Assembly (NCBI GenBank): GCA_964465065.1
Contig: CAYXHZ010000035.1
Coordinates: 1-32,521, forward strand
Length of the DNA: 32,521 nucleotides
Source: CAYMND01 sp964465065
GTDB lineage: Bacteria > Acidobacteriota > Aminicenantia > UBA2199
Direction of reading: 5' to 3'
In this document: one piece after another, positions 16,097 through 24,341 of the stretch
Layout of the letters: every line of letters begins with the position of its first letter
Numbering within the stretch: the stretch's first letter is position 1
Notes under the pieces: model-generated
Databases searched by the model: none
What the model was told of the DNA's origin: nothing
The model's input: only the letters and a program-made list of their open reading frames with translations
Position numbers and translations under genes: made by a program

Positions 16097-17764
16097 CTAG
16101 AACGCCCCCATGGTCAGGCGCACCGCCTCATCCAGGGTGATCAACCCCGCCTGAGCCTTCTCCAGCGCGTCCTCGAACAGGGAATGAAAACCGTCGAGCT
16201 TGGCCTGCGCGGCGATCTCCTGGTTGGAGGCCCGGTTTTCAATCAGGTTGCGGATCGGGTCGGTGACCGTCAGAATTTCATAGATGCCGATCCGACCGCT
16301 GTAACCGGTGCTGTTGCAGCGGCTGCAACCGCGGCCGTGAAAGAAATGTTCACCGGACGCACCCGGTTCGCTGCGGTCGATATGAATGAACGGATTGATC
16401 GGTTCCTTGCAATGCTCGCATATCTTGCGCAACAAACGCTGGGCGATGATCATGATCACGGTCGAGGAGATCAGGAAGGGCTCGATGCCCATGTCCAACA
16501 AACGGCTGACCGTGGCGATGGAATTGTTGGTGTGGATGGTCGAAAAGACCAGATGGCCGGTCAAGGCCGCCCGTACCGACATTTCCACCGTTTCGCGGTC
16601 GCGCATTTCGCCGACGAGAATGATGTCCGGATCCTGACGCAGAATGGCCTTGAGCCCTTCGGCGAAACCGAAGTCGATCTTGTAGTTGACCTGGGCCTGG
16701 CGGACGATGGGAAATTCGTATTCCACCGGATCCTCGAGGGTGACGATGTTCTTCTCGATCGAATTGAGGTAGGACAGGGCCGAATAGAGGGTGGTGGTCT
16801 TGCCCGAACCGGTCGGCCCGGAAACCAGGATCATGCCGAAAGGCCGTTCCAGGGCCGACTTGAACCGCCCGATATTGGCCTCGTTCATTCCCAGCTTGTC
16901 AAGCCCCTTGACCAGCTTGCCCTTGTCCAGCAGGCGCAGCACCACGTTCTCGCCGTTGATGGTCGGGAAGAAGGAAACACGGATATCGATTTCCCGCTTG
17001 CCGACGACGAATTTCATGCGTCCGTCCTGGGGGATGCGGGTTTCGGCGATGTTGGCCTCGGCCAGAATCTTGAGACGGGCGACAATCGGGCTCTGCAAAG
17101 TCTTGGGGATGGAAGGTCCCAGGGTCATGATGCCGTCGATGCGGTAGCGGACGCGCAGCAGGTTTTCCTCGGGCTCGACATGGATATCGGTGGCGCCGTC
17201 TTTTATCCCTTTGATGACCACCTGATTGACCAGCTTGACGATGGGGGCCTCCTGGACCAGAGTCTCGCTGCGTTCCCCGCCGCGGGAGGCCACCTCGATG
17301 CTCAGCTCGATCAGCTCGTCCAGGGTCACGCCGCCGGCATAGTACAATTCCTGGGCGGAAGCGATGTCGGACTCGGTGGCGGCCACGACGTTGATGAACA
17401 GTCCGGTCATACGCTCCAGTTCGGAGATCACCCCGACATCGAACACGTTTTCCATGGCCACGGTCAGGCTGTCGCTCTCCAGGGAAACGGCGATCAGCTT
17501 GTGCTTACGGGCAAAGCGTTCAGGAATTCTGGCGATCGCCTGCGGATCGATCATCAGCTTCTTGAGGTCGACTGAACTGACGTTGGATTGCGCGGCCAGA
17601 ACCGATGTCAACACGTCGTCGGAGACAAAGCCCAGACCGATGAGCACCTCGCCCAGCATGCTGCCGGTCTGATGCTGCTGCTTGAGGGCCAAATCCAGCT
17701 GCGGGGCCGTCAATATGCCCAGGTCGATGAGCCGTTCCCCCAGCGGTTTGTTCTTTTGCACCAT
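16097..17764 (-). CDS. mshE: MshE/PilB/GspE-type assembly ATPase with MshEN-like N-terminal domain
   Basis: A 555-residue hexameric traffic ATPase powering fibre extension or secretion. The N-terminus has two 24-residue MshEN-type repeats (7-30 and 36-59) with the canonical 5-residue spacer, but their first Arg positions are Pro7 and Met36. The GspE core has Walker A GPTGSGKT at 316-323, the Asp box near EDPVEYEF, Walker B ILVGEMRD at 382-389, and the His box GHLVFSTIHTN at 403-413. A zinc-binding C449-x-x-C452 and C480-x-x-C483 tetracysteine unit follows. First gene of the operon. No Shine-Dalgarno precedes the ATG at 17764; a near-consensus promoter ends 7 nt upstream, suggesting a leaderless transcript. 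The next in-frame start codon is the GTG at codon 2. Confidence 0.95.
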   Translation of the reverse strand: MVQKNKPLGERLIDLGILTAPQLDLALKQQHQTGSMLGEVLIGLGFVSDDVLTSVLAAQSNVSSVDLKKLMIDPQAIARIPERFARKHKLIAVSLESDSLTVAMENVFDVGVISELERMTGLFINVVAATESDIASAQELYYAGGVTLDELIELSIEVASRGGERSETLVQEAPIVKLVNQVVIKGIKDGATDIHVEPEENLLRVRYRIDGIMTLGPSIPKTLQSPIVARLKILAEANIAETRIPQDGRMKFVVGKREIDIRVSFFPTINGENVVLRLLDKGKLVKGLDKLGMNEANIGRFKSALERPFGMILVSGPTGSGKTTTLYSALSYLNSIEKNIVTLEDPVEYEFPIVRQAQVNYKIDFGFAEGLKAILRQDPDIILVGEMRDRETVEMSVRAALTGHLVFSTIHTNNSIATVSRLLDMGIEPFLISSTVIMIIAQRLLRKICEHCKEPINPFIHIDRSEPGASGEHFFHGRGCSRCNSTGYSGRIGIYEILTVTDPIRNLIENRASNQEIAAQAKLDGFHSLFEDALEKAQAGLITLDEAVRLTMGAF

Positions 17765-17771
17765 AAAAAAT

Positions 17772-17800
17772 ATTATAGTATCGGGTTTTTATTATGACAA
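17772..17800 (-). promoter_or_regulatory. Near-consensus sigma-70-type promoter of the MSHA-like operon
   Basis: On the minus strand TTGTCA (17800-17795) and a perfect TATAAT (17777-17772) are separated by exactly 17 nt. The expected start of transcription, 7-8 nt after the -10, falls at 17765-17764, which is the A of the mshE start codon. The region is AT-rich and lies in a 74-nt gap after the last gene of the glycan operon, so the two units can be controlled separately. Confidence 0.65.
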
Positions 17801-17838
17801 TTTTCAAAAATATTAACCAACGATTCCGGATCGGCCCC

Positions 17839-18645
17839 TTATCGTCTCTCCAGTCTGGCGAGGAAACGTTCGAAATCGTCGATTATGGTCCGGCGCCGGC
17901 TTTCGTCCGCCTCCAAACCGATGTTCTTGGCAAAAACCGATCGCAGGTGCCGAACATGCTCGGAAGGAGGAATCGACGACAGGCCCGAACCATGACGCCG
18001 GTACGCCGTCCCCTCCAGACCGGTATAGCAAAACTCGAATTTTCTGGCCAGACGGATTTTCAAATCCCAGTCCTCGTAATGGGAAATCCCCCCGTCAAAG
18101 CCACCGACCGCGTGATACTGCTCCCGTTTCACGACAAAATCCCGGGGAATCATATGGCTGCGGCTCAAAATGACATCGAAAAGATCACCCTCCCTGACGG
18201 TGTCGGAATTGCCCCAGACTCCAAGCCGCCGGCAGTCGCCATCGACCCACACGATATTGGAAAAGGCGATCACATCCCGGCCTTCATCCCGTTTATGTGC
18301 CAGGATCAGGGCGACTTCCGCTTTCAGCTTGTCCGGATCGATGTAATAATCATCGCTGTCCAGCGTGACCAGGTATTCCCCGGCCGAAGCGAGGATGGCC
18401 CGGTGACGGGCCAGGGCCGGTCCGCAGCAATCCCTTCCCGACAGAATCCGGACCCGCTGCCTGAATCGGCGCTGATAGTCACCAAGAACGGTCAGGGAGT
18501 CATCATTCGAGTCGTCATCGTAGATCACGATCTCGAAATTCGCATAGTTCTGATGCAAAACACTGTTCAGGCAGTCGGGTAAATACAAGCACTTGTTGCG
18601 GTTGGCCACGATGACCGAAATCAAAGGCTCTTGGCCAACGGACAT
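17839..18645 (-). CDS. Glycosyltransferase family 2
   Basis: A 268-residue GT-A fold enzyme, predicted to add a sugar from a nucleotide-sugar donor on the cytoplasmic face. The N-terminal PLISVIVANRNKCLYLPDCL is the family opening, DDDSNDDS the nucleotide-binding loop, LDSDD (95-99) the metal-binding DxD, and HYEDWDLKIRLA (about 189-200) the catalytic ED-W block. No membrane spans. The frame begins at a GTG (18663), but the ATG at 18645 overlaps the stop of the upstream sulfotransferase as TGATG and is preferred. It is the last gene of the minus-strand glycan operon; no strong terminator follows. Confidence 0.9.
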   Translation of the reverse strand: MSVGQEPLISVIVANRNKCLYLPDCLNSVLHQNYANFEIVIYDDDSNDDSLTVLGDYQRRFRQRVRILSGRDCCGPALARHRAILASAGEYLVTLDSDDYYIDPDKLKAEVALILAHKRDEGRDVIAFSNIVWVDGDCRRLGVWGNSDTVREGDLFDVILSRSHMIPRDFVVKREQYHAVGGFDGGISHYEDWDLKIRLARKFEFCYTGLEGTAYRRHGSGLSSIPPSEHVRHLRSVFAKNIGLEADESRRRTIIDDFERFLARLERR

Positions 18646-19487
18646 CAGAGCGCATACCCCCACCGAGCGGCCGTCGGACAGGCCTTTCTCAGAGCCAGCC
18701 GGTCGGCCGCCGACCAGTCCGGATAATCCGGAAAGTCGTAGCGCTTTTTCATGTTCGCCGGTTCGGATTGCGCCGCCTCCAGTTTGTTGATCCGGGTCTT
18801 CTGCAGGCGCTCTAGTTCCGCGGCGGCGATCCCGTCAATACCGCAGAAGGCCAGGGTGTCGACGAGAAAATCCAAATCGTTCGCCAGCCGTTCCAGCGAA
18901 ACCACCCGGCAACGCTCGGCCGGCAATGCGCGAAGCTGTCGGTTCAGGGTGTTGTTGACCACGGTCCAGTACCAACCCAGCTTTTGCAGCTGCGTTTTGC
19001 GCTCGTTCCAGGTTCCGGGTCTGAACGGTCGCAGCCGCCCCATCTCCCAGATGGTATCGTTGGCATACCAGCCTTTGCGGATGGCGCTGGCGCAGAAATG
19101 TCCGGGGTGCCGGATCAAGTGAAGAAAAACCGCGCCGGGGAACAGCCCGGCCAGGGCCGCTAAAAAGAAACTCAGACATTGGTTGGACTCGACATAGATC
19201 CGGTCTTCGAGAAAAGCCTCCAGAATGAGCTCGAAGCGGCAGGCGCGCAACAGCGCCTGCTGCAGCTCCAGGTTCCGGTTGACCAGCGGCCAGGAGGCCA
19301 TGTGCATCAGTGCCGGACGGGGTTCGTGCCAGGCACTGACCTTGGCGCCGAGCCGACAGGTTTCGACGATCCAACGCGAGCCGCAACGGCCGGTGGACAA
19401 AACGAACACCGGACGATAATTGCGATAGAAGTAGTCCACCGTTCCGCTGTCGACCTGGTGGATATGGGGGAACACGCTTTTTTCCAT
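18645..19487 (-). CDS. Sulfotransferase-family protein
   Basis: A 280-residue soluble protein with both PAPS-binding blocks of the sulfotransferase superfamily. The 5'-phosphosulfate loop is VLSTGRCGSRW (29-39). The 3'-phosphate block is LIRHPGHFCASAIRKG (124-139), with Arg126 and Ser134 as the expected contacts. The region between (YVESNQCLSFF) may carry the catalytic or substrate side. It differs clearly from the other sulfotransferases here, so it is not a recent copy. It is coupled to the downstream GT2 gene by TGATG and sits 18 nt after the Wzm stop. Presumably it sulfates a sugar of the exported glycan; the acceptor is not readable. Confidence 0.82.
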   Translation of the reverse strand: MEKSVFPHIHQVDSGTVDYFYRNYRPVFVLSTGRCGSRWIVETCRLGAKVSAWHEPRPALMHMASWPLVNRNLELQQALLRACRFELILEAFLEDRIYVESNQCLSFFLAALAGLFPGAVFLHLIRHPGHFCASAIRKGWYANDTIWEMGRLRPFRPGTWNERKTQLQKLGWYWTVVNNTLNRQLRALPAERCRVVSLERLANDLDFLVDTLAFCGIDGIAAAELERLQKTRINKLEAAQSEPANMKKRYDFPDYPDWSAADRLALRKACPTAARWGYAL

Positions 19488-19505
19488 GATCGACGGGCGG
19501 CAGGG

Positions 19506-20324
19506 TCAGCCGGTCACCTCTCCGAAATGGGGCTTGAGTCGTCGGAAAACGAAGGCGCCGCCAAACAGGACTGCCAGGGTGAAACCCCAGTAATACAGCC
19601 CCCATAGCCAATTGTCCCAGAAATAACCCGTACCCAGGATGCTTTTCCGGTACCCCTCGACGATATAGGCCGCCGGGTTGAGCTTGACAACCCAACGGTA
19701 CCGGTCCGGAAGCAAATCGATATTCCAGATGATGGGCGTGAACCAGAAGCCGAACTGGACAACCACCGTCACCAGCTGCTTGACGTCGCTCACGAACAGA
19801 CAGGTCGAGCTGGTGATCAGGCCAAGTCCCATTAGCAGACCCATGGAAGCCGCCAGGTAATAAAACAGTTGAAGGGTCATCAGCCCCGGGGGCCGGCCAT
19901 GATACCAGGCTACCGCGATCACCGCCGCCATCAGGACGGCATGGGTGAACAAGCGGCTGAGCAAATGGCTGGCCGGCAGCAGAATCAACGGAGTGTCCCC
20001 TTTGCGGACGAGGTAACTGTGATTTTTGATCACTCCCGTCAAACCGCCCAGGGACCCCGACAAAAACAACCAGGGGATCATGCCGCTGATCAGGAAAACC
20101 ATGAAGGGCAGATCCTTGCCGGCCGGATTGTGGCGAAGACCCAGCGAAAAAACCAGGGTCAGCAGTATCACGTACAGAAGGGGCTGGAAATAGGCCCAGA
20201 AGACCCCCAGGTAGCTGCCCTGGGTTTCGGAGTTGAAATCGCGACAGGCGATGGCCCAGATGACCGCCCGTTTCCGCCAGAACAGCCCGGTCATGGCCGG
20301 AAGGGCGGACAGCATCCCCCACAT
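19506..20324 (-). CDS. wzm: ABC-2-type polysaccharide export permease (Wzm/KpsM-like)
   Basis: A 272-residue integral membrane protein with about six membrane spans. A short cytoplasmic amphipathic start (KRAVIWAIACRDFNSETQGSY) and GVFWAYFQPLLYVI are typical of Wzm/TagG permeases. The later SDVKQLVTVVVQFGFWFTPIIW and LNPAAYIVEGYR segments are diagnostic of the ABC-2 polysaccharide exporter group. Its nucleotide-binding partner is almost certainly the Wzt encoded at 27383-28792 on the other strand, an uncommon separation of the pair by about 7 kb and in divergent orientation. An alternative ATG lies three codons downstream, with GGGGG close before it. Confidence 0.93.
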   Translation of the reverse strand: MWGMLSALPAMTGLFWRKRAVIWAIACRDFNSETQGSYLGVFWAYFQPLLYVILLTLVFSLGLRHNPAGKDLPFMVFLISGMIPWLFLSGSLGGLTGVIKNHSYLVRKGDTPLILLPASHLLSRLFTHAVLMAAVIAVAWYHGRPPGLMTLQLFYYLAASMGLLMGLGLITSSTCLFVSDVKQLVTVVVQFGFWFTPIIWNIDLLPDRYRWVVKLNPAAYIVEGYRKSILGTGYFWDNWLWGLYYWGFTLAVLFGGAFVFRRLKPHFGEVTG

Positions 20325-20411
20325 CAGTCTGTCACTCCGTGGCGATCATCCAGCCAGCCCGTCGATTCCTGGTTTCCCATACCGGAATTGTAGAGAAAAG
20401 CGCCCGCCTTG

Positions 20412-21299
20412 TCAAAGCGCCGAACCGGGTCCGGCATGGAAATCAGGGAATTTTCTGGCAGCGCCGATATCCAGCAGGTAGGATCTCCATGCCGGCTCCA
20501 GGCGACCGCCGCTGGCTTCGAGTCGTTCGAAAAGACGGAGGTATTCCCGCCAGTTTTCCTGCTGGTAATCGGCATAATCCGTATTCCTCCAATCGCAGTT
20601 GTCTCCGATGTGAAAGGTCAGGTGCCGATCTCGGAATTCCCGGAAGTATTTGGAATAAAACACCAGGTTGGCCAGCAGGGCCCGGCCGATCCCGGCGGTG
20701 CCGACGCAGATTTCCCCCAGAACAAAACGGGAATACATGCCCCGGGCAAACACGAAGCAATCGTAGCCTTTGTGCTCATCACCCGGCTCGGCGTACATCA
20801 GGGGAATCTCGGCGACGCTGCGGTAATGACCGGGAATGGTCCGGCGGTTGATCGTGAACGCATCGTGGCCCGCCTGGATGAAGGAAGCGACTGCCAGGTA
20901 AAAAAACGGTTGCAAGGCGATGTCCACGTTGGTGAAAATAAAATAATCGGCGGTCGACGCCTGAAAAAGGCGATCCAGGATGTCTTTGATCAGCGGAAGC
21001 TTGCGGTTTTTCGCGAATGACCTGAAATCCAGAATCGAGCGTTCCAGATCTGGGGTGCGGCTGAAAAAATCCGGAACGATGTCCCTGTCTTCCGGGTACT
21101 GGGCGCTGAACAATTCGACGGCAAGCCCTCGTTTCCACGCTTCCAGGACGGCCGTACGCATCGTCTGGAAGGTGATGGGCTGAGCGATAAAAAGATCGCT
21201 GTCTGGCCCCACCCGAACGGGATTGACGATGTGCGCCAGGCGGAAGACCGGCTTGCCTGCCGATTCACCGTGAGCTCGATCGAAACTTGATGGGTTCAT
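20412..21299 (-). CDS. Uncharacterised protein, paralog of the product at 25341-26150; possible GT-A-like transferase
   Basis: A 295-residue soluble protein of a family I do not recognise. It shares an ordered series of blocks with the product of 25341-26150: AQPITFQTM (39-47), NVDIA (124-128), NRRTIPGHY (151-159), PLMYAEPGD (166-174), DCFVF (180-184) and HLTFHIG (226-232). An NVD triplet at the end of a hydrophobic strand (DYFIFTNVDIA) resembles the DxD-bearing strand of GT-A glycosyltransferases, and the setting among glycan genes fits, but this is inference. It lies 15 nt after the GT-B gene and 87 nt before Wzm. The Shine-Dalgarno for the ATG at 21299 is weak, so a later start is possible. 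Confidence 0.75.
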   Translation of the reverse strand: MNPSSFDRAHGESAGKPVFRLAHIVNPVRVGPDSDLFIAQPITFQTMRTAVLEAWKRGLAVELFSAQYPEDRDIVPDFFSRTPDLERSILDFRSFAKNRKLPLIKDILDRLFQASTADYFIFTNVDIALQPFFYLAVASFIQAGHDAFTINRRTIPGHYRSVAEIPLMYAEPGDEHKGYDCFVFARGMYSRFVLGEICVGTAGIGRALLANLVFYSKYFREFRDRHLTFHIGDNCDWRNTDYADYQQENWREYLRLFERLEASGGRLEPAWRSYLLDIGAARKFPDFHAGPGSAL

Positions 21300-21314
21300 T
21301 TCGCTTTACACTAC

Positions 21315-22445
21315 TCAAAGCCGGACAATTTGGAACAAAGCGGCACTCAAATCGGCGTTTTCCGGTGGTTGGGGAGGCGGAAGCTGCGGGCTTTCAGGCG
21401 AGAAACCTTCCAGCAACCCGGTCAGCGTATCCAGTCCCGTGAATTCATACACCCCGGGCTGTCGGTAATACGAGCGGGCGGCATGACTGTTGGCCAGTAC
21501 GGGAATACCGGCAACCTGCATTTCACATATCCGGGTCAAGGCGCCGGCACCGGTCTCCTGATAGCACAACACGGCCAAAACCTCGGACAACACCTTGCCG
21601 TATTGATCGGCGGACAGGGTGCCCAGAAAGACGACGGCCTCTCCGTACAGGCCGGGGTGAAAATGGATCTCGCTGCCCAACCCGGCCACCAGCAGCCGGC
21701 CGAATCGTTCGTACAGTTTCTTTTTCTGCCAGAAAGCGGCGATCCGTTCCATCCCGCATCGGGTAGGCAGATTGTACATGTTGCCCAGCAGAAGAATGCC
21801 CTGTTTGGTCGTTTCCATCCTTTTCCGGCGAATCTCCAGGAGTTGCCTCTCGATGGCGGCGACCGGATAATACGGATAGTAACGGCATGCGACACCCAGG
21901 TTGCGCAAGAACACGTCTTCTTCCCGGGAAATGGTGATCACCAGGCTGCATTTCTGCAGCAAATCGATCTCGTCGGCCAACAAGGCAAGGCCGCGCCTGG
22001 ACAAAGCCTGCCCGGAACTCAGGGTCTCGATGTTGTGACAGACGGCTAAAAGTGGCACAGACTGCGCCAACAGGCGGCGGGCCAGCGGACGGAAATATAC
22101 GGGATCATCCATGCAGACCAGGCGCAAACGATCCAACCCGGAAATACTGCGTTGCCATAGAGTCGAAATCTTGCGCAACCTGAAGACCATGTCCCGCTGC
22201 GATTCCGGCCACCTGCCCAAAAGCAATCTGGGAAAGCCAGGCGCCCGGTACTTCGTCTGACCGGATTTTTGCACAAATCGTTCCCGTTCGTCGGCCGGTA
22301 TCCGATCCAAACGGGCCGAGCTGACCGTTTCCATCCCCGGAAAGAAAGCTTGGAGCGTTTCCAGAATCTGCAACATGCGCCGGGAGCCGCCGCCCAGATC
22401 GCAGGAAGGCAGGAATCTCGAGAAATAGACGATTTCAGATGACAT
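21315..22445 (-). CDS. GT-B fold glycosyltransferase (GT4-like)
   Basis: A 376-residue glycosyltransferase-like protein. The N-terminal Rossmann half starts with SSEIVYFSRFLPSCDLGGGSRR, a GT4-type opening with the glycine-rich acceptor loop. The interdomain region has CHNIETLSS and SLVITISREE. The C-terminal donor half shows GILLLGNMYNLP, VVFLGTLSADQYGKVL and a GAGALTRICEMQVAGIPVLAN block equivalent to the E-x7-E/G-rich donor site. The frame is open for 25 codons upstream, but the ATG at 22445 with GGAG 6-7 nt before it is preferred; it overlaps the preceding sulfotransferase stop by 11 nt. Donor and linkage unknown. Confidence 0.82.
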   Translation of the reverse strand: MSSEIVYFSRFLPSCDLGGGSRRMLQILETLQAFFPGMETVSSARLDRIPADERERFVQKSGQTKYRAPGFPRLLLGRWPESQRDMVFRLRKISTLWQRSISGLDRLRLVCMDDPVYFRPLARRLLAQSVPLLAVCHNIETLSSGQALSRRGLALLADEIDLLQKCSLVITISREEDVFLRNLGVACRYYPYYPVAAIERQLLEIRRKRMETTKQGILLLGNMYNLPTRCGMERIAAFWQKKKLYERFGRLLVAGLGSEIHFHPGLYGEAVVFLGTLSADQYGKVLSEVLAVLCYQETGAGALTRICEMQVAGIPVLANSHAARSYYRQPGVYEFTGLDTLTGLLEGFSPESPQLPPPQPPENADLSAALFQIVRL

Positions 22446-23343
22446 ATCCGGCTCCAGACCGACAGTAGCTTTCATAACCGAATCGCTCCATGACCGGGCC
22501 GACGATCGACTCGATGGCATCGATCTCCGCCAGGCTGATCAGAGCGCGGTACGATTCATTGGTGTTGCGGATTTCCGTTTTCAGGTCCTCGAACTTCCAG
22601 CTTTCCGCCGCCAGGATGAACGCGGCCGCCCCAATCCGGGAGGGATTCGCCGATTGAAGCGCCGAGATGTTTTCGTCGAGCAGCCCCAGAAAGGACTGCA
22701 CCCGGCCCATTACGGAGGCCATGTCGGCGACCAGATCCTCGTAGCGGACAGTCAGAATGACGCCCGGAAAATCCTGTTTGAAGCGGTCGAGCCGTTGCAT
22801 CATCTTCAACCAGCGCCGGGCCAGCTCCTCGACCGGGAGTTCCCGGTTGAAAGGAAATTTTATTTTCCGCGAACAGACAGCCGGAACGGGGTGGCGCAGG
22901 ATGTGCAGCAACTGGGCCTGCGGATAGAACTGCAGGATACGGTCCACAAACAAGGCGTGATTGGGAGTCTTCTCCAGCCAGCGGTAGGAGGACTGGCTAT
23001 CGATCTGCGGCTGGACGGAACTCAGGGCTCGGGTAACGATGTACTCGAACAGATCCTTGGAAGTCAACTCCTTGCTGACCGAACGGGCCAGCAGTCGTGC
23101 CAGTTCGCCATCCGAAAAGGTCATGGCCATTTTTTCGCTGACTTTGGCACAGGCCGCAGGCAGACTGTCCGGCAGGATGTAGCCCTGTCCGTCCCATGCC
23201 AGCTGCTTTTCGACCACACAGAAGTAGTGGCTTTCCGGGAAGGTGTACACCCCCGGCAGGCCGGCCAGCAGCCGTTGCAGAAGGGTAGTCCCGGAACGCG
23301 GATACCCGACGATGAAGATCGGATTCTGAGGGAGCCCGCTCAC
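22435..23343 (-). CDS. Sulfotransferase-family protein (bacterial Sulfotransfer_3-like)
   Basis: A 302-residue cytosolic sulfotransferase. The PAPS 5' loop is IVGYPRSGTTLLQ (11-23), a textbook form. The 3'-phosphate block is LHILRHPVPAVCSRK (146-160), with Arg150 and Ser158. KTPNHA (125-130), which precedes it, is typical of bacterial PAPS enzymes. I start at the GTG at 23343, which overlaps the preceding stop as GTGA and has GGGGAGG 5 nt upstream; the frame is open to 23382. The predicted role is transfer of sulfate to a glycan intermediate. It lies between the beta-propeller-like gene and a GT-B glycosyltransferase. Confidence 0.88.
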   Translation of the reverse strand: MSGLPQNPIFIVGYPRSGTTLLQRLLAGLPGVYTFPESHYFCVVEKQLAWDGQGYILPDSLPAACAKVSEKMAMTFSDGELARLLARSVSKELTSKDLFEYIVTRALSSVQPQIDSQSSYRWLEKTPNHALFVDRILQFYPQAQLLHILRHPVPAVCSRKIKFPFNRELPVEELARRWLKMMQRLDRFKQDFPGVILTVRYEDLVADMASVMGRVQSFLGLLDENISALQSANPSRIGAAAFILAAESWKFEDLKTEIRNTNESYRALISLAEIDAIESIVGPVMERFGYESYCRSGAGYVI

Positions 23344-24341
23344 CACTGCCTCCCCGGTTCGGCAGGAGCGGACCGGTGGCATACCAGACCGTGGACGGCG
23401 TCGCCGACGTCTTGGCTGAACTGGAACAGATCGATCAGTTTATTGGTGTTCACGTCGATCTCCGCGATCGCCGCCGGCGACAGTCCGACCAGCACCCGAT
23501 CTTCATCGATAAACTCCAGTCCACGCAGAAACAGGGACTTGCTGAACGGTTGATCCGGATACAGTCGCTGCAGTCGAGCCAGTTCCGGAAAATCCAGGAG
23601 CGGGATCTGCCGGAGACAGGTCTTCGTTTCCAGGTCATAGATCACCAGCTGCCTGACCTTGGTATTGCACAAGCACAGCCGGGTGCCGTCTCGGGTCAGA
23701 GCCGGGCTGTGAGCTCCGCACAGGATCGGATCGATCAGGACGATCCGCAGCTCCGGTTCGATCTGAACGATCGCACCGAACCGGTTGAGCAGCACGTAGA
23801 CCCGGTCTCCATGGCAGAAAACGCTGTTCAGATGGGTATGCCCTTCTTTCTTTGACAACTCTTCACCCAGAAAACGCAGGCGGTTGTCGGCAGTCTTGTC
23901 GATAGCCATGGGAAAAAGCGCCAGGCTGTCCTGGAGAAGCGGCTGTTCACGGGGCCACCAGCTACGTACGGTCCGCCCCTGCCGGTCCACCAGGACGGCG
24001 GCATCGATGGCCGTAGACGAGACCCATACCAGGTCCCGGACCAGACAGATTTCGTGGATGTTGACAAACAAAGGGTTGCTGATTTTCCGACGCAGGTTCA
24101 GATCCAGATCGTAAAACGACAGCGAATGATAGCTGCCGACAATCAACTCCTCTCCGCTGATACGCATTCCCTTGCCGCCTCGACTGTTGCCACGCGGGTT
24201 GGGGTCGATTTCGATATCGGGGTCATAGGGAAAGACAGGCACCGTTCGCACAACCCTCTTGCTGTCCCAGTCGAGTTTGACCAGATCCCCGCCCTGCCGG
24301 ACCGGGCGCTTGCGTTTGACCGTGTCGAAATAAACCATCAT
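23340..24341 (-). CDS. Beta-propeller-like protein of unknown function
   Basis: A 333-residue soluble protein without a signal peptide and with no catalytic motif I recognise. It contains recurring strand-turn-strand units, each with a hydrophobic strand ending in an aromatic or Asp plus a turn such as DRQGRTV, DLDLNL, DRVYVLLNRFGAIVQI, DGTRLCLCN and DVNTNKLI, which suggests a six- or seven-bladed beta propeller. The stretch HLNSVFCHGDRVYVLLNR is the most distinctive block. Its ATG (24341) overlaps the sulfotransferase stop as ATGA, and its own stop overlaps the next sulfotransferase as GTGA, so it is flanked on both sides by sulfotransferases. Possible roles are a glycan-binding or scaffold protein, or an uncharacterised enzyme; none is supported by motif. 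Confidence 0.7.
   Translation of the reverse strand: MMVYFDTVKRKRPVRQGGDLVKLDWDSKRVVRTVPVFPYDPDIEIDPNPRGNSRGGKGMRISGEELIVGSYHSLSFYDLDLNLRRKISNPLFVNIHEICLVRDLVWVSSTAIDAAVLVDRQGRTVRSWWPREQPLLQDSLALFPMAIDKTADNRLRFLGEELSKKEGHTHLNSVFCHGDRVYVLLNRFGAIVQIEPELRIVLIDPILCGAHSPALTRDGTRLCLCNTKVRQLVIYDLETKTCLRQIPLLDFPELARLQRLYPDQPFSKSLFLRGLEFIDEDRVLVGLSPAAIAEIDVNTNKLIDLFQFSQDVGDAVHGLVCHRSAPAEPGRQW

Noticed and set aside
16184..17575. 463-residue plus-strand open frame opposite mshE
   Set aside because: Antisense shadow of a strongly conserved ATPase; composition is dominated by Asp/Gly/His repeats with no domain and no promoter or ribosome-binding site.
17801..17838. Weak hairpin plus T-rich stretch after the minus-strand glycan operon as a terminator
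   Set aside because: The stem is only about 4 bp (CGAT/ATCG around CCGGA), too weak to call an intrinsic terminator.
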